A program made the translations under genes and the position numbers. Below are positions 13,571 through 24,841 of a stretch of 64,000 nt of DNA, piece after piece (positions within the stretch are counted from its first letter, which is position 1; each line of letters begins with the position of its first letter). Source of the stretch: Capitulum mitella. Taxonomy: Eukaryota; Arthropoda; Thecostraca; Pollicipedomorpha; Pollicipedidae. The notes under the pieces were generated by a model that was given only the letters and a program-made list of their open reading frames with translations, was not told the DNA's origin and made no database searches. The stretch is taken from positions 6,693,001 through 6,757,000 of the forward strand of contig CP099841.1 in assembly GCA_030062745.1 (NCBI GenBank), read 5' to 3'.

Positions 13571-14580
13571 TACTCTGGCACAGAAAGGACTGGTCCGTCG
13601 ACCTGACTTGTAACATAATTCCATCCCTGGTCGGAAACAGGCTGCTCTAGTACCCATTGCCCATATGGGTTGTGCTGTGGTGCTAGTGCACCCGAACTGC
13701 TGTCAGGAGCCTTAAAAATTTAGAGGATACTCTGCCATTACCCTGACCTACTCCAGCCCGACAGACCAGCACTATGACTAGTTGTCCAGATCCCTGGCCG
13801 AAGGCAAGAATTCCCTCGAATCACACACCGACCTTTTCGTTTGCGTTGGCCTGGACGGCATAATCTAATCACGTTTACCCTTTTCCGCGCTGGGGGGACA
13901 GATTCTGCTCCCCTCCGGTTTTTCACCCACCATTCCCGGGCTCTTTCATTTCGTGACAAAATCCCATAAATTTATTTCCTGCAGACGCGGCTCCAGGAGG
14001 CGTTTTTGGAAACATGTTTGAGAAATATCGCGCTTTCTGGAGATCGCGCACTTCGACAAGGTCACGTACTATTTTGATGTCCTTTATAATGTCATGCACA
14101 GTTCACATGAGCGAAATATTTGTAACCTGCACACTGTGAAGCATTTTTAAGGAAAATCGGTCAATAGCGGATCCCGGAGCTCGTAAAAAGGGGCACTAGT
14201 ATTGTCTTATTCGTGAGAGTTTTTGACTCATTGTATGAATAAAGCAAAGCTAACATGTCATATAGACACATTTTTCCTAATCTACGCATATAATTCACGT
14301 ACATGTACTGCCAAGGGTGCCTCCAGGCATCGGTTTTCGGGTGCATATTTTGTATATTAACATATTCAGTGAGCCTAACAGACATTGGATGAGTGAGAGT
14401 GGTTTCGTTAGTTCCACAGACATGTCGATCAAACGTCATATATTTCAGTTAAAATAAATAGCGGCTTCAGGGTTAATATAAACAAGCGGCTTCAGGGTAG
14501 TGGAAAAGGGCTATTTTATTTTTTATTTTTGCTGAGAAATTATGAATCAATTCACGGAATAAAACACAACTATCACCATG

Positions 14581-15090
14581 TAGCTATTTATTTCTCTTTT
14601 TCTGGACCCACCTTTGAACATTTGCAATGTTTACATAATATGGTGTGATACATATAGAAATGTTTTCTGGGCACACATAAGCTCATCAGAGCCAGGATAT
14701 ACGACAGAAAAACCCCACATTTTCCAAAAGTCACCCATTTTTATGCGCCCTGATTACGCCTCTGATTCTATTATTTCAAAACGTGGTGCGCTTATGGTTC
14801 CAGAATGCGAACTTGAAGTGCAGTACAAAATAGCATTCATGATATGTTTGCACATTATAGTCAGTTACCAACTGTTCAACATGAAGAAAGCTATTCCACT
14901 TTTTCTGGTAACCTGAATCCACCTATGGACATTTGTCAAATGTATATTACATGGCACGTGACGCATATGGAAATGTTCTCCGAACACAAATAAGCTCGCC
15001 GGACTCAGAATATTTTGCGGAATGGATTAACTTTTCCCCAAAATATGCACCCTTTTAAGTGCTCTGGATATACCTATCAATTTTAAAAAT
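14581..15090. repeat. Diverged tandem duplication, about 305-bp period
   Basis: The segment at about 14581-14790 reappears at about 14886-15090 with substitutions and small indels. Shared landmarks in order are CTTTTTCTGG, ACATTTG, ATATGGAAATGTT, CACAAATAAGCTC and a CACCCTTTT-like end. No gene is recognised in either copy. This may be two adjacent copies of a mobile element, or a segmental duplication. Confidence 0.75.
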
Positions 15091-15383
15091 CGATCTTTTC
15101 CTTAGATATGTGATAGGCCTATCTCTTACCGGTAGAATGACATAAAGCAGAACAAACTAGGTCATAAAATGTGGTTGGAATGCTCGTTTAAATAAACTAC
15201 TATATGTGCCCTTATTCCCACCTCCCAATCATCCCTTCCCAAAATTTTCAGTATTTCTGTTTTTCAGAAACGTAGACCTTGTTACAGGATATCGGAGGTG
15301 GTCCTTCGATAGGAAACCGGACCAAAAGTTTTCGAGATCGCAGGGAGGGGGCAGAATCTACTCCCCCTCATCCCAGCACGGAA

Positions 15384-15512
15384 TCAGGGGCGGAACTTTG
15401 TACTAATGATTAGGGGCCTCAGGTGAAGGCCTGAAAACCTAACCGCTCCCCAAATGTGGTTTTCTCAACAGATTTAGGCCACTTTATTTTCACCAATGGC
15501 AATTTCTATTTG
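15384..15512 (+). repeat. Dispersed repeat family, copy A
   Basis: The landmarks are CAGGGGCGGAACTTTG, then CCTAACC, then a TTTCTCAACAGATTTAGGCC-like core. The same ordered landmarks occur at 20209-20350 and 43963-44105, always on the plus strand. The family is not identified; a short non-autonomous element is the simplest reading. It is followed by a pyrimidine-rich tract built on TTTCTACCTATTTTT. Confidence 0.7.
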
Positions 15513-15654
15513 TTCACTTTTGCATCATTTATGAATCAACCATATTGCAGCCGTTATTTCTATAATTACTTCTGCCTTATTTCTGCCTATTTTTTCCGCC
15601 TATTTGTCTTTATTTCTACCTATTTTTCTTGTTATCATAGGCACAGCCAAGAGG

Positions 15655-15748
15655 GACCGGGGACCCCGCCCCTCCTCCTTAGGTCCGCATTTTTTGTGGG
15701 GGACCAGGGACCTCGCCCCTCCTCCTTAGGTCCGCATTTTTTGTGAAA
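15655..15748. repeat. 47-bp tandem duplication
   Basis: The words CGCCCCTCCTCCTTAGGTCC and GCATTTTTTGTG occur twice, 47 bp apart (CGCCCCT begins at 15667 and 15714). Sequence just downstream (about 15800-15880) has CCCCCTAACAAAATCCTGGC, a phrase that looks like the end of a transposon-derived repeat. Confidence 0.8.
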
Positions 15749-18700
15749 ACCATTGCACATCTTTCCGGCAGGCGGTTTTCGTATGATTTCAGTTCACGAT
15801 GAGCTCCCCCCTAACAAAATCCTGGCTGCTGGCAAAATCCTTGTTATTATAGGCAGAAAACATGGAGGGGAGGGGGGCAAATCAACATGAGGCCCACGGG
15901 CCCGAGAAGAGACACAAAATTCCGTCCCTGGCTTTGGATATGACGACATGGTATACAAAGTCCACGACAAGATAGGTTAGGTAAGGTACTCTCAAGTGCT
16001 TGACCATACTCAATCTGAAGTGATATATTTCGGTAATTAACAGAACTATCCTCAAACAGGAGTTGATGGCAGCTGATTTCATTTCGATCGGATTAGAAAA
16101 CTGTTTAGCCCTCAGCAGTAAGCACTCACAAAAAACGTAGTGATTTTGGTTAGTGTCCTTGGCTTTCTTGTTTTGTCTTGCATGCGTACTAATCGCCGCC
16201 ACGCCAGGAAAATGAATTTTACAACCAAATTAATTGACGTCTCAGGTAACTACAATATTGGGTAATTAGAAGAATGGAGACATATTGGTTAGATATTCGG
16301 GTTTTTGTTGTATTCTGTGATGTATTCTAGGCATCATTGATTTGGTGTATTCATAGATAAAAGTTTTTCTTTCCTTTTATCATCGTGGTACGAGCTGAAT
16401 TATTTTTATTCCCGAAGGAATTATTTGATAACGGATGGAACAAAACTGTCATAATTCAGCCTTTTCCATTGCAAGGTAAGGATCAATCATCCTGTTATGT
16501 TAATGACATATATGCCATGCTATGATAATAGGCATAGCCTAAAGTAGGTATAGGTTGTCATGAGATAGGTAAAGCAGAGGCCAGTGACCCTACCAGCTTA
16601 AGAGAAATTTGATATTCTCCCATTAATGTTTTGCATGGATGTCTTTGAAATAGCTCTGGTCTCACCAACTTAGAAGTCATGCCTATGACTATGGCTGTAG
16701 CAAAAACTCTCCTGTATTCTGCTGCATGGGTTCACATCTAGCACTCTGGGTGAGAGAGCAACAACATTAGGTAGGGAACAATCGGGTAACATCGGACGCC
16801 TATCTAAAATCACTTGTAGTTCATTCCCAGATAGGCGGAAACCAATCAAAGGGCATTCAAATGAAAGAACTTCAAATCTAATGCCCTCAAAGCCTCTAAG
16901 CCTAAAGACCCTCAAATTTGACCACCTTCAGATCTAAAATGTGACGCCTTAATTGCTGCTGTGAGCATTCGCTTAGCTGCAATCTTTATTTGAAAAAATA
17001 AATTTTGGTAATGCTGGGAACCGCTCGGTAATTTCAGACGGCCGTACAAATTTGTACGATCCATGTCTGATAAAAGCGATGCTAGCTGAGGCCAAGCTGA
17101 CATTTCCTTGGTCAGTCACAAGCTAGGTATCTACCCCCATGCCAGCCTCCCACCGCCTTTGCTATTGCCGCCGGCTTGCCGCGTCACCGTTGCTATTGTT
17201 GCAGTCGGGCACCAGAACTTAACTGGTTGATTCGTTGTAATACTTCAGCCAGCCGGTCAGTTCTTACGTGCTACCGCGCATTTCTGATAGAAAATAGTTT
17301 TAGTAGGAATGTATTTCGTCGCACATATTAGAGCACAGGTTTCGGGTATTCGGGGATTATCGGACGGTGTCTTTCTTATATAACCAGAAAGGCGGTGCCT
17401 TAAAAGGTCTGGCATGATGACGAGGCACACGATTTCTGCCATTTGAAGCCACCTCTAAAATGAAGTAAATGCACAAATGGAGTGTAATATGATAATAGCG
17501 CACACTGCTATTCGTGGACTGTTCAATTCCAGGTGACAGAAAATCGGAAATTTTAAAAGTAGAAACAGTGAATTCGAGGAAAAAATATTCACCTGAGACC
17601 TGCAACTTCTCGCATGCGCAACGAACAAAAAAAGACATTGGACTCCTGCCCTTTCCAGAAAAATAATAATATTTTGGACGTGAGTCTAACTGTGGCGAAG
17701 AAATGAGGGTGTCTGAAATTTTCCACCGTCCGGTATTACCAAAATCTCACCCAATAAGGTTGTTGTAATGGAATGCAGTAGAATTGCTATGGATGAACAT
17801 TCATGGGTGGAGATACCGGCATTGTAGACCCTGCCGAATCTTGTTCCAAAATATGACTGTGTCAGCCATTTCTGTGATTTTCCGGTTCCACTCATGTTTG
17901 TATATGTCATTAGAAATCTGAAATGTTAGTTTCAAAGTCAGGAACCATTCTTACTGTAAAAGGGTGCTGCATATATAATAAAATGCATGGTTTAGTAATA
18001 AATGGGAAGACATACCACGTATTTGTAATAAAGTGGGGCAAATATATGGCTGAATGCATGATGCAATGGAAGGTGCATAATTTATGTCGGTCATCCATTC
18101 TGTTCCTTAAAGTCCATGCTTTCGTGACTTCTATGTACAAAAGAACATATTTTGGGTCAAAAATTACATGAAGGCAAACGGGGGGCTATTTTAAGCGCTG
18201 AGTTGGCTATTTTGAGGATTTGGGGGCTGGTTAGACACCTGGTCGCACATGGTTAGACACGGGAACAGGGCACTGCTTAAGCTAACGTCAATATACATAA
18301 ACAGGAAGCGTGGAACACAGCTACGAGACATAAATCGTGTTTGCATTGGCTGGAAAAAGACAACGGCCTAAAACAGGGAAAACCATTTCGTTAATAAAAC
18401 ATTTTCTTGGTATCCAGTGAACGTTCTCAAAGCCTGCAGCATTTTGGTCAGTTCGAGTGTCGCCGACAGTAAAGAACGGGAAGAAAAGAACGTCGGCCGA
18501 CGCGCCCAGCGGCAATCATTTGTAGCGTGTCCCTCGATCGGAGCGAAAATGAGTCATGTGGTAACTGGAACAGACGTCGTTGCGGGCGCAACTGAAGTTC
18601 CTGGAACCGAGTGATTCGTGAATGTTATGACATACCTACCCGTTACCCTACTTACGGTTCAGCGACGTCGACGTCCATCTAGTGATGTGTTTGAGAACTT

Positions 18701-19310
18701 CCATTGCAACAATGTCTCACTACAGACTCACTGCCATCTACACGAATACCGTTCGGTTCAGAGCTTTGCCTATCATGTTAACCAGGGGGGCAAATGTTGA
18801 AAATGTCCCCGCACTGAAAGTGATTTGCCCCTAACGGTAGAACACCACGAACAACGTTGTGATGGTATGTCATATCTAGCACGCTGACCCCCGAACCTTC
18901 TGACCCTTTCACATCGCCCAAAGGTGCAGCCAAAACCAGCCAAAGGGAAAACAAGAATGCTTCCATCGATCACCCGTTCACCTTTGCACGAAATTTTGAG
19001 GTCACACCTATCATCCCGGGAACCCATCATATGGCAAATGTGCTGCGAAACGTTGAGAGTGGAGCCGTTCGCTATTCTTATAACGACAATGTAAACAAAA
19101 AGGGTCATCTAAATTATCGTTCATCATTGGCGATCCAGTCATGGTGAAGCACACGTATAAACAAGGCCCAGCTGGAAACATTGCGAACGAACCTTTGATC
19201 TCATAAGCTTTTGCAACCAGCATAGACATATCGCCTTGACGCACATCAGCTTGAGCCAATTTTTCACTGTTATTCTAAAATCCAAGACATTCCTGAATGT
19301 TACTGATGAT
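15749..19310. other. Intergenic, no gene recognised
   Basis: AT-richer sequence with only short open frames on both strands. None shows a domain I recognise, and no set of exons can be joined. Confidence 0.5.
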
Positions 19311-19626
19311 TGTTGGCCTGTCTGCCGTATAGTCTGGCTTGTGGTTCATAGATGAGCCAGGGGAGTTAGCAGACGTTTCGGCCATGGACCCTCTTCAGTT
19401 CTTTTTTAGTCTTCGGTGTTTCTCAGTGAGAAACATTCAAGTGAAGAGCACTCTCAGTTCACTCTCACAATCACTCAAGCTCAAGCACACAAGAACTTTC
19501 AAGTCTCAGGTGAGAAACACTGAAGGCTGAAGAAGCGCTGAAGAGGGCTCATGGTCGAAACGTCTGCTGATTCCCCAGCTCTACCAAGAGCTACAAGCCA
19601 CACTGTACGGCATACAGGCCAACAAC
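19311..19626. mobile_element. Palindromic (foldback) element with hammerhead-like core in each arm
   Basis: The outer arms at about 19311-19398 and 19540-19626 are imperfect reverse complements, opening with TGTTGGCCTGTCTGCCGTAT and closing with its counterpart. Inner arms around TCAGTGTTTCTCA also pair, leaving a loop of about 80 bases near 19440-19500. Each arm contains CTGAAGAGGG followed by CGAAACGTC, which fits the hammerhead ribozyme core pattern CUGANGA...GAAA. Hammerheads of this kind are known from Penelope-like elements and small retrozymes. Stem II pairing is imperfect in both arms, so activity is doubtful. No coding part of an element was found beside it. Confidence 0.65.
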
Positions 19627-20208
19627 AATAAAGAAGATCTGGAATGCCGTGCATCATCATCTGGCGGGCTTTCCGAAAACTTAGCTGACATTTCCTGAAT
19701 GCTCAGATTCACGATGAACGGGTTGTTGGATTGGTGTCCTTTTCGACATCATCATACAGAAGTTGCCTTTTCATAATTTCAGAACACTCGGCAATGTTTT
19801 GGTTGGGCTGCAAATTACGGAATATATTGCTCTCGTTGACTCTTGCACGTAACACCTGGTTCGTGCAACATGAAAATTTGATGAGGCAGAGCAGTCCAAA
19901 AATGCGATGTGGCAGATGACGATTGGATTTATCCCTCTTTTTGATGGAACCCAAAAGAAAACAATGCGAATGTTGGATTGGATTTGGGATTACCACGGTT
20001 ATCACATGTACAGAGCAAAAACAATAAAAGCGGGACTCAAAAACGTCTCTTAATTCGATTCCTGTTGAATTGCTTCAGCATTTGATCTAGTACTACATCG
20101 TTTCCAAAAGCAGTACATTACGCTTTCCGCTACAATTGGGCGCGTTCTGGTTCCTCATCCTTTCATTTCAGCCAAAGTCGGGTGTGGGACAGATCACCAT
20201 TAGCGATA

Positions 20209-20350
20209 GTCAGGGGATGGAACTTTGCGTAAATGACTGTGGGAGAGGGCGGCTGGGAACCTCACAACCTAATCTCCTTTCAAATGTATTTTTCTAGACG
20301 GATTTAGCCCACTATGTTTTGGTCAACGCCAATTGTTATAGTTTTTTTGT
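20209..20350 (+). repeat. Dispersed repeat family, copy B
   Basis: Shares ordered landmarks with copies at 15384 and 43963: CAGGGGATGGAACTTTG, AACCTAATCTCC and CGGATTTAGCCCACTATGTT. Divergence between copies is clearly visible, so this is an old family. Confidence 0.7.
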
Positions 20351-20899
20351 ATCGTTTGTTAAATAGCCAACTATATACATATGTATACATGTGCACTTAT
20401 ATGAATATTTTGGCAGAAATTTCTCATTTATGAAAGCCTTATTGAATGCAAGGGCGAAACATTCGTTAATAAACTTCTTTCTTCCCTGTTTGATGTTGCG
20501 TATAAGGTTCCTTTCTGTCTCTGGTAGAGAAAATCTCCAGTATCCATGGTATTGCATTTCATTTACTTAACGTTTCGGATCTACTTCATCCGCTTTCAAA
20601 AACACCATTTTTGTCATGTCTCTGTCTGAATAAATATACCAATATCAAAATATCGCATGCACTCACAATTAAAACACCATTAATTCAGAAGATATTTCAA
20701 CAGTTACACCACTAACGGATTACATTAATGCGATCACATTGTCCACACTATGTCACAGCTGGTCATGTTCATGTCACCCTCACTTGGAACAGTTCCAGAG
20801 TGATATACGGACAAAGCTGCTTGTTTGGAGGGGAGCAAATATAGATAATTCCTTTCTTTCGCTGATATTTAGTTGGTTATTTGGTAAGTAATGCATTAT

Positions 20900-20905
20900 A
20901 TATAT

Positions 20906-20956
<51 letters not shown>
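20900..20956. repeat. (TA)n microsatellite
   Basis: A TA dinucleotide run of about 50 bp, with one interruption near its start. The open frames of alternating Ile-Tyr that cross it are artefacts. Confidence 0.95.
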
Positions 20957-20957
<1 letters not shown>

Positions 20958-22593
20958 TCACATTTCATGTTCTCTTCCTATCTGTTATTTACAGGATGTT
21001 ATGAATGCTTTTGTAGTTTTGGGCATTATGAACTTTGGACATTATGGCATTAAGGCTCCTCATTATGCCCCTAAGGCGATATTGTTAAAGCTAACAATTT
21101 CGAAAGCCGTTCGAACACGTCGGTGGTGGTTCGTCGCCTCATAGCCAAAAAATCTATGGAAATAGAACCGTTGGTAATGACATTTTTGTAGTTTCAAAAG
21201 AAAGATTTCGGTATTACTTTTTGTGGGAAGCCGACAGACCAACACCTGTGCCCTTCGATGCCGTCCAGCCGATCCCCGGCCAGGGATCGGGTAGGCGCCC
21301 AGGAATACACTAGTGCCGCAGACCGCTACAATCGCTGCCAAATACACCCAGCGGGGAATCTGTTTACCACCTTTGCCAATGATCCACGAAGGTTGAAATG
21401 TATACACTTTTCAAAGAAATAACCAGCTGATCAAAATGCGTTACTCTTTGCTTGAGGCATTTCTGTACCTTCAACTTTCCATTTTTACGAGCCGGAAGGG
21501 CGGTCAATCTTGCTTCAACTAGCAGAACAAAATCAAATTGATCAACCGGCCCGGCCCGGCCCGATCATAACGCTTTCTGGAAGGCAAATAACTTCGCGAC
21601 CGATAGTCACCGAACCTTAAAGTTTTCGCTATAAGAAAGCGCAATTTTTTAAACTTTGTATAGTTTCATTTTCAGCGCGTTAGTTTGCAAGCTCTTTTTT
21701 CGATGCAATTCCTCCGAGATAATGTTTCTGCTCCTTGATCTCCTTTCCACGCATGTTCTTAAGCCTCTCAGCAATGGCAGCCAACAATATCGCGGGCACG
21801 CTTTAAATCGGCACATGTTCTTTTGTTTTGCGCTATGCATATGAAAAAGCGATGATGCAAACAGCAACTGAGTAAGTTCCACTCGTCATTCACATCACAA
21901 GACATCCTAACCACCATTATTATTGGACTACAACGTTTCTTTCTAATTAAATTTTTTCCTTCTCCATTTAAACCGCACATGGTCCCACGACCCTCCATTA
22001 TCACGCAAGGCGTTGCTTCCTTACGCGTTCCAATAATAATGGAAAACAGAGCAAAGACGTGCAGCTACTCAGATCTGATAATCAAAAATCATTTCCGGCG
22101 TCAAGTGACGAGTGACTTTGCCATGCAGGTCGAAGTAAAAAGCGTAGATAACTCCGTGACAGCGTTTTTGAAGAACAATAATTACTTTACAAAAAGTTCG
22201 AATTCATTGAAACCCATACGGAAAGAGTGCCATCTCAAAGCTTTGTGATATTTGTGAACTTCAGCATGGTAAGCCAAAGGCCCAAATCATGTTGGACTTT
22301 GTCTTCACATTTAGCACATGTCCTGAGCGGAAATTCGCGATAAACGTAAAAGCTCTCCCGGTCCAGACGACTCTGTTGTATTACGGTCATTTTACTAGAA
22401 CTTCCTGAAACTGGACCGTTGGCGAGGATAAGCTGTTCAGATAGCACGTGACTTCGCACAAATATTCTGCTCCTAATCTTTCCAGGAGAGTACGAATCTG
22501 ACGCTGCGCCCAAACTGACAGAGGGAAACGATCACGACTGGGTATCGCTCAATAGACTACCGCACTAACCAGGACTACGGCTGCCTTGGAACT
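20957..22593. other. Upstream flank of the SLC6-like gene, no gene recognised
   Basis: No domain was recognised. A short GGCCC-repeat lies near 21551-21564. Possible 5' untranslated exons or the promoter of the SLC6-like gene would lie here, but I cannot identify them. Confidence 0.4.
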
Positions 22594-22770
22594 GTGACTT
22601 CTGGACAATGGAGACTGAGTTCTGGATGCTTTTCAGAACTGGGCCACAGTCTGCTGTCTCATCAAGTTTGGTCGACCTCGTGGACCTTTGGATGCCTGCT
22701 GCTTGGCCGTGAATACCCAGTTGGCTTCCCGCACGATTACCGCCAATTGGAGGGTAACGAAGTAACCTCA

Positions 22771-24841
22771 ATGTCAGCAGGCGTCATTTTGAACAATGAC
22801 GATGACTCGTCCAAATCGCCTAGCCTTTTGAGTGCTGAGGTCTGCTCCTTTCGTGACGATGGAGCGCCGAAACTCGCCGCAAAGGCGCCAACCTCGTCAC
22901 GTCTGGAGACGGTCGGCGACTGCTGGGACGCCGTCTGCGACAGGTTTCTAGGACGACGTCGTGTGAAGTACGAGGATGACGCCCCGTCGACCAGACACGG
23001 CCTGGACTCGTGGCCCTCCGATGTCCACTCGACCTGCGTCAAACTGGTCCTCCACATCGGTGTCAGCCCGCTGGTTTTGGCTCCGGCGCTGTGCTGGTGG
23101 TACGGTGGCCTGGTGGCCTACGTCCCGGTGGTGGTGCTGTCAGTCACCGGCTCGGCGCCGCTGCACTTTTTGGAGACATTCACCGGCCACTACACAACTA
23201 AGAGCATTTCTGAGGCCCTCGCAAGACTCGGGCCGATCATGCGAGCTCTCGGAAACGCCTTAGTTGTAATTACGGTGCTTTTGAGCATATACTACATGCA
23301 GTACGTTTCCTGGGTGATTGTGTATACGTACCACGCATTCCAGGGCCCTGCCCGATGGAGTTCATGCAGTCTTCAGTACAATTCCAAACTGTGCTACACA
23401 GAAGCCCTGCAAAACGATTGCTTACGGCAATCCAATTACTCCGTGTACTACAACTTTCGCTGCATGTCTGCTATCGAGTTCTGCAGGGTAAACGGTCACC
23501 TCCAGACCAACGGCACGCACTGTTTCGGTACGGCGCTGCCGGAGGTTCGCATGCGGCTCGGCCGGGACGGACGCCAGGCCCGCCGACCTGGCCTCGTCCC
23601 CGGCCGTGCCGCTGGAGCGTGTCGGCCGCCGCCTGCCCGCCGCCGCCGACTTCCACCGCTCATACGTGACTGGCTCCGGCTGGGGCGACGCGTCCGAACA
23701 CGTGCACCGGCAGCACCAGCGGGTAGCGACGCTGACGCAGGCCGTCGGCTGGCTGCTGGTGCTGCTGGCCTGTCTCAGCCTGCGGGCGGCCGCCTGGACG
23801 GCCGCGCTCGCCTCAGTGCTGACGCCCCTCGCGCTCTCGGCTGTGACAGTCCGCCTGCTGCTGCTGCCGGGCGCCGCGGCCGGCGCCGGCCGGCTGTTCG
23901 CCGCGCCGCCGCCGCCGCCGCCGCCGCCGCGCGCCGAGCTCGCCCTCTGCGCCGGCGCCGTCCGGCTGGCGTTCAGCAGCGCCGGCGTCGGCGTCGGCGC
24001 CGTCGCGTCGGCGGCGTCGCGCGACGCGTCCGGCCGCGGCGCGCCGGCCGGCTCGGCGCTGGTCGCGCTGGCCGGTCCCGCGCTGGGCCTGCTCAACACC
24101 GTGCTGGTGTTCGCGGCGCGCGGCAGCCCGGCGGCGGCGTCACTGCCGCCGCCGCAGGACGACGACGAGCTGGCGCTGGCGTCCGCCGCCGCCGCGCTCG
24201 GCCGCCTGCCCGACGGCCAGGTCTGGGCCGTGCTATACTTCGGCGCACTGGCGCTGCACTCGCTGGCCTCGCTGGCCGTGGCCATCCTCTGCACGGCGCT
24301 GAACCTGGCTGACTCGCTGCCGTACTGCCGGCGGCGTCCGCTGCGCATCGCCTCCCTGGCCGTCCTCTGCCCGACAGTGGCCGGCGGCTTCCTCCTGGTC
24401 GGCTACGCCCTGCCGGAGACGCGCCGCGGCATGGTCCGCCTGCTGGACGTCCAGTGGGCGGCCGGCTTCCTGCTGCTCTGCGTGGCGCTCGGCCTGAAGA
24501 CGCTCTCGCCGCGGCGGGCGGCGGCGCTGCGGACCGCGCTCGGCGGCCGGCTCGGTCGGCGACTGCGGCGCCCCCTGCGGCTCGGCTGGATGGTCGCCGT
24601 GCCCCTGGCGACCATCTGCTGGCTGGCGAACGCGGCGGAGACGCTGCATGTCCGGCGCGGTCCGGCGCCGGTCTTCTGGCCGGCTGTGCTCGGCCACGTG
24701 GCGGCGATTCTCCCCCTGGTGGCCGCCTTCGCCACGGTTCTGCACGTGTGCGGCTCGGTGCCGGCCTGGGCGCTGCTCTCCGACTCTGAACGACTCGAGT
24801 CTGGTGACTCGGAGGAAGCGGACGGGATCGAGTCGGGGTAG
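22771..24841 (+). CDS. Divergent SLC6/neurotransmitter-symporter-like membrane protein, single exon, one frame change
   Basis: About 690 codons, near the SLC6 family length of 600-700. The SLC6 pattern is seen from TM2 (PLHFLETFTGHYT, near codon 130) and TM3 (SIYYMQYVSWVIVYTYHAF) through a large extracellular loop with paired cysteines and N-glycosylation sites (NYS, NGT). At least eight further hydrophobic segments follow, including GQVWAVLYF before TM8, GFLLVGYALPETRRGM near TM9/10 and LGWMVAVPLATICW (TM11). Known members couple Na+/Cl- to uptake of amino acids or transmitters. Here the TM1 motif GNVWRFP is absent, the helix reading SPLVLAPALCW, so transport is uncertain. The frame shifts by one base in the loop at about 23530-23600: upstream codons use frame 1 and downstream codons frame 2. 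This is either a sequencing error or an inactivating mutation. The start at 22771 is the first Met before a polar N-terminus; the frame is also open upstream to a Met at 22594. The 3' half is extremely GC-rich. Confidence 0.72.

Noticed and set aside
20780-21144. Open frames of alternating Ile and Tyr
   Set aside because: They translate the (TA)n microsatellite.
23422-24348. 308-codon open frame on the minus strand opposite the SLC6-like gene
   Set aside because: It is the antisense shadow of very GC-rich coding sequence, rich in Ser/Ala/Arg with no domain.
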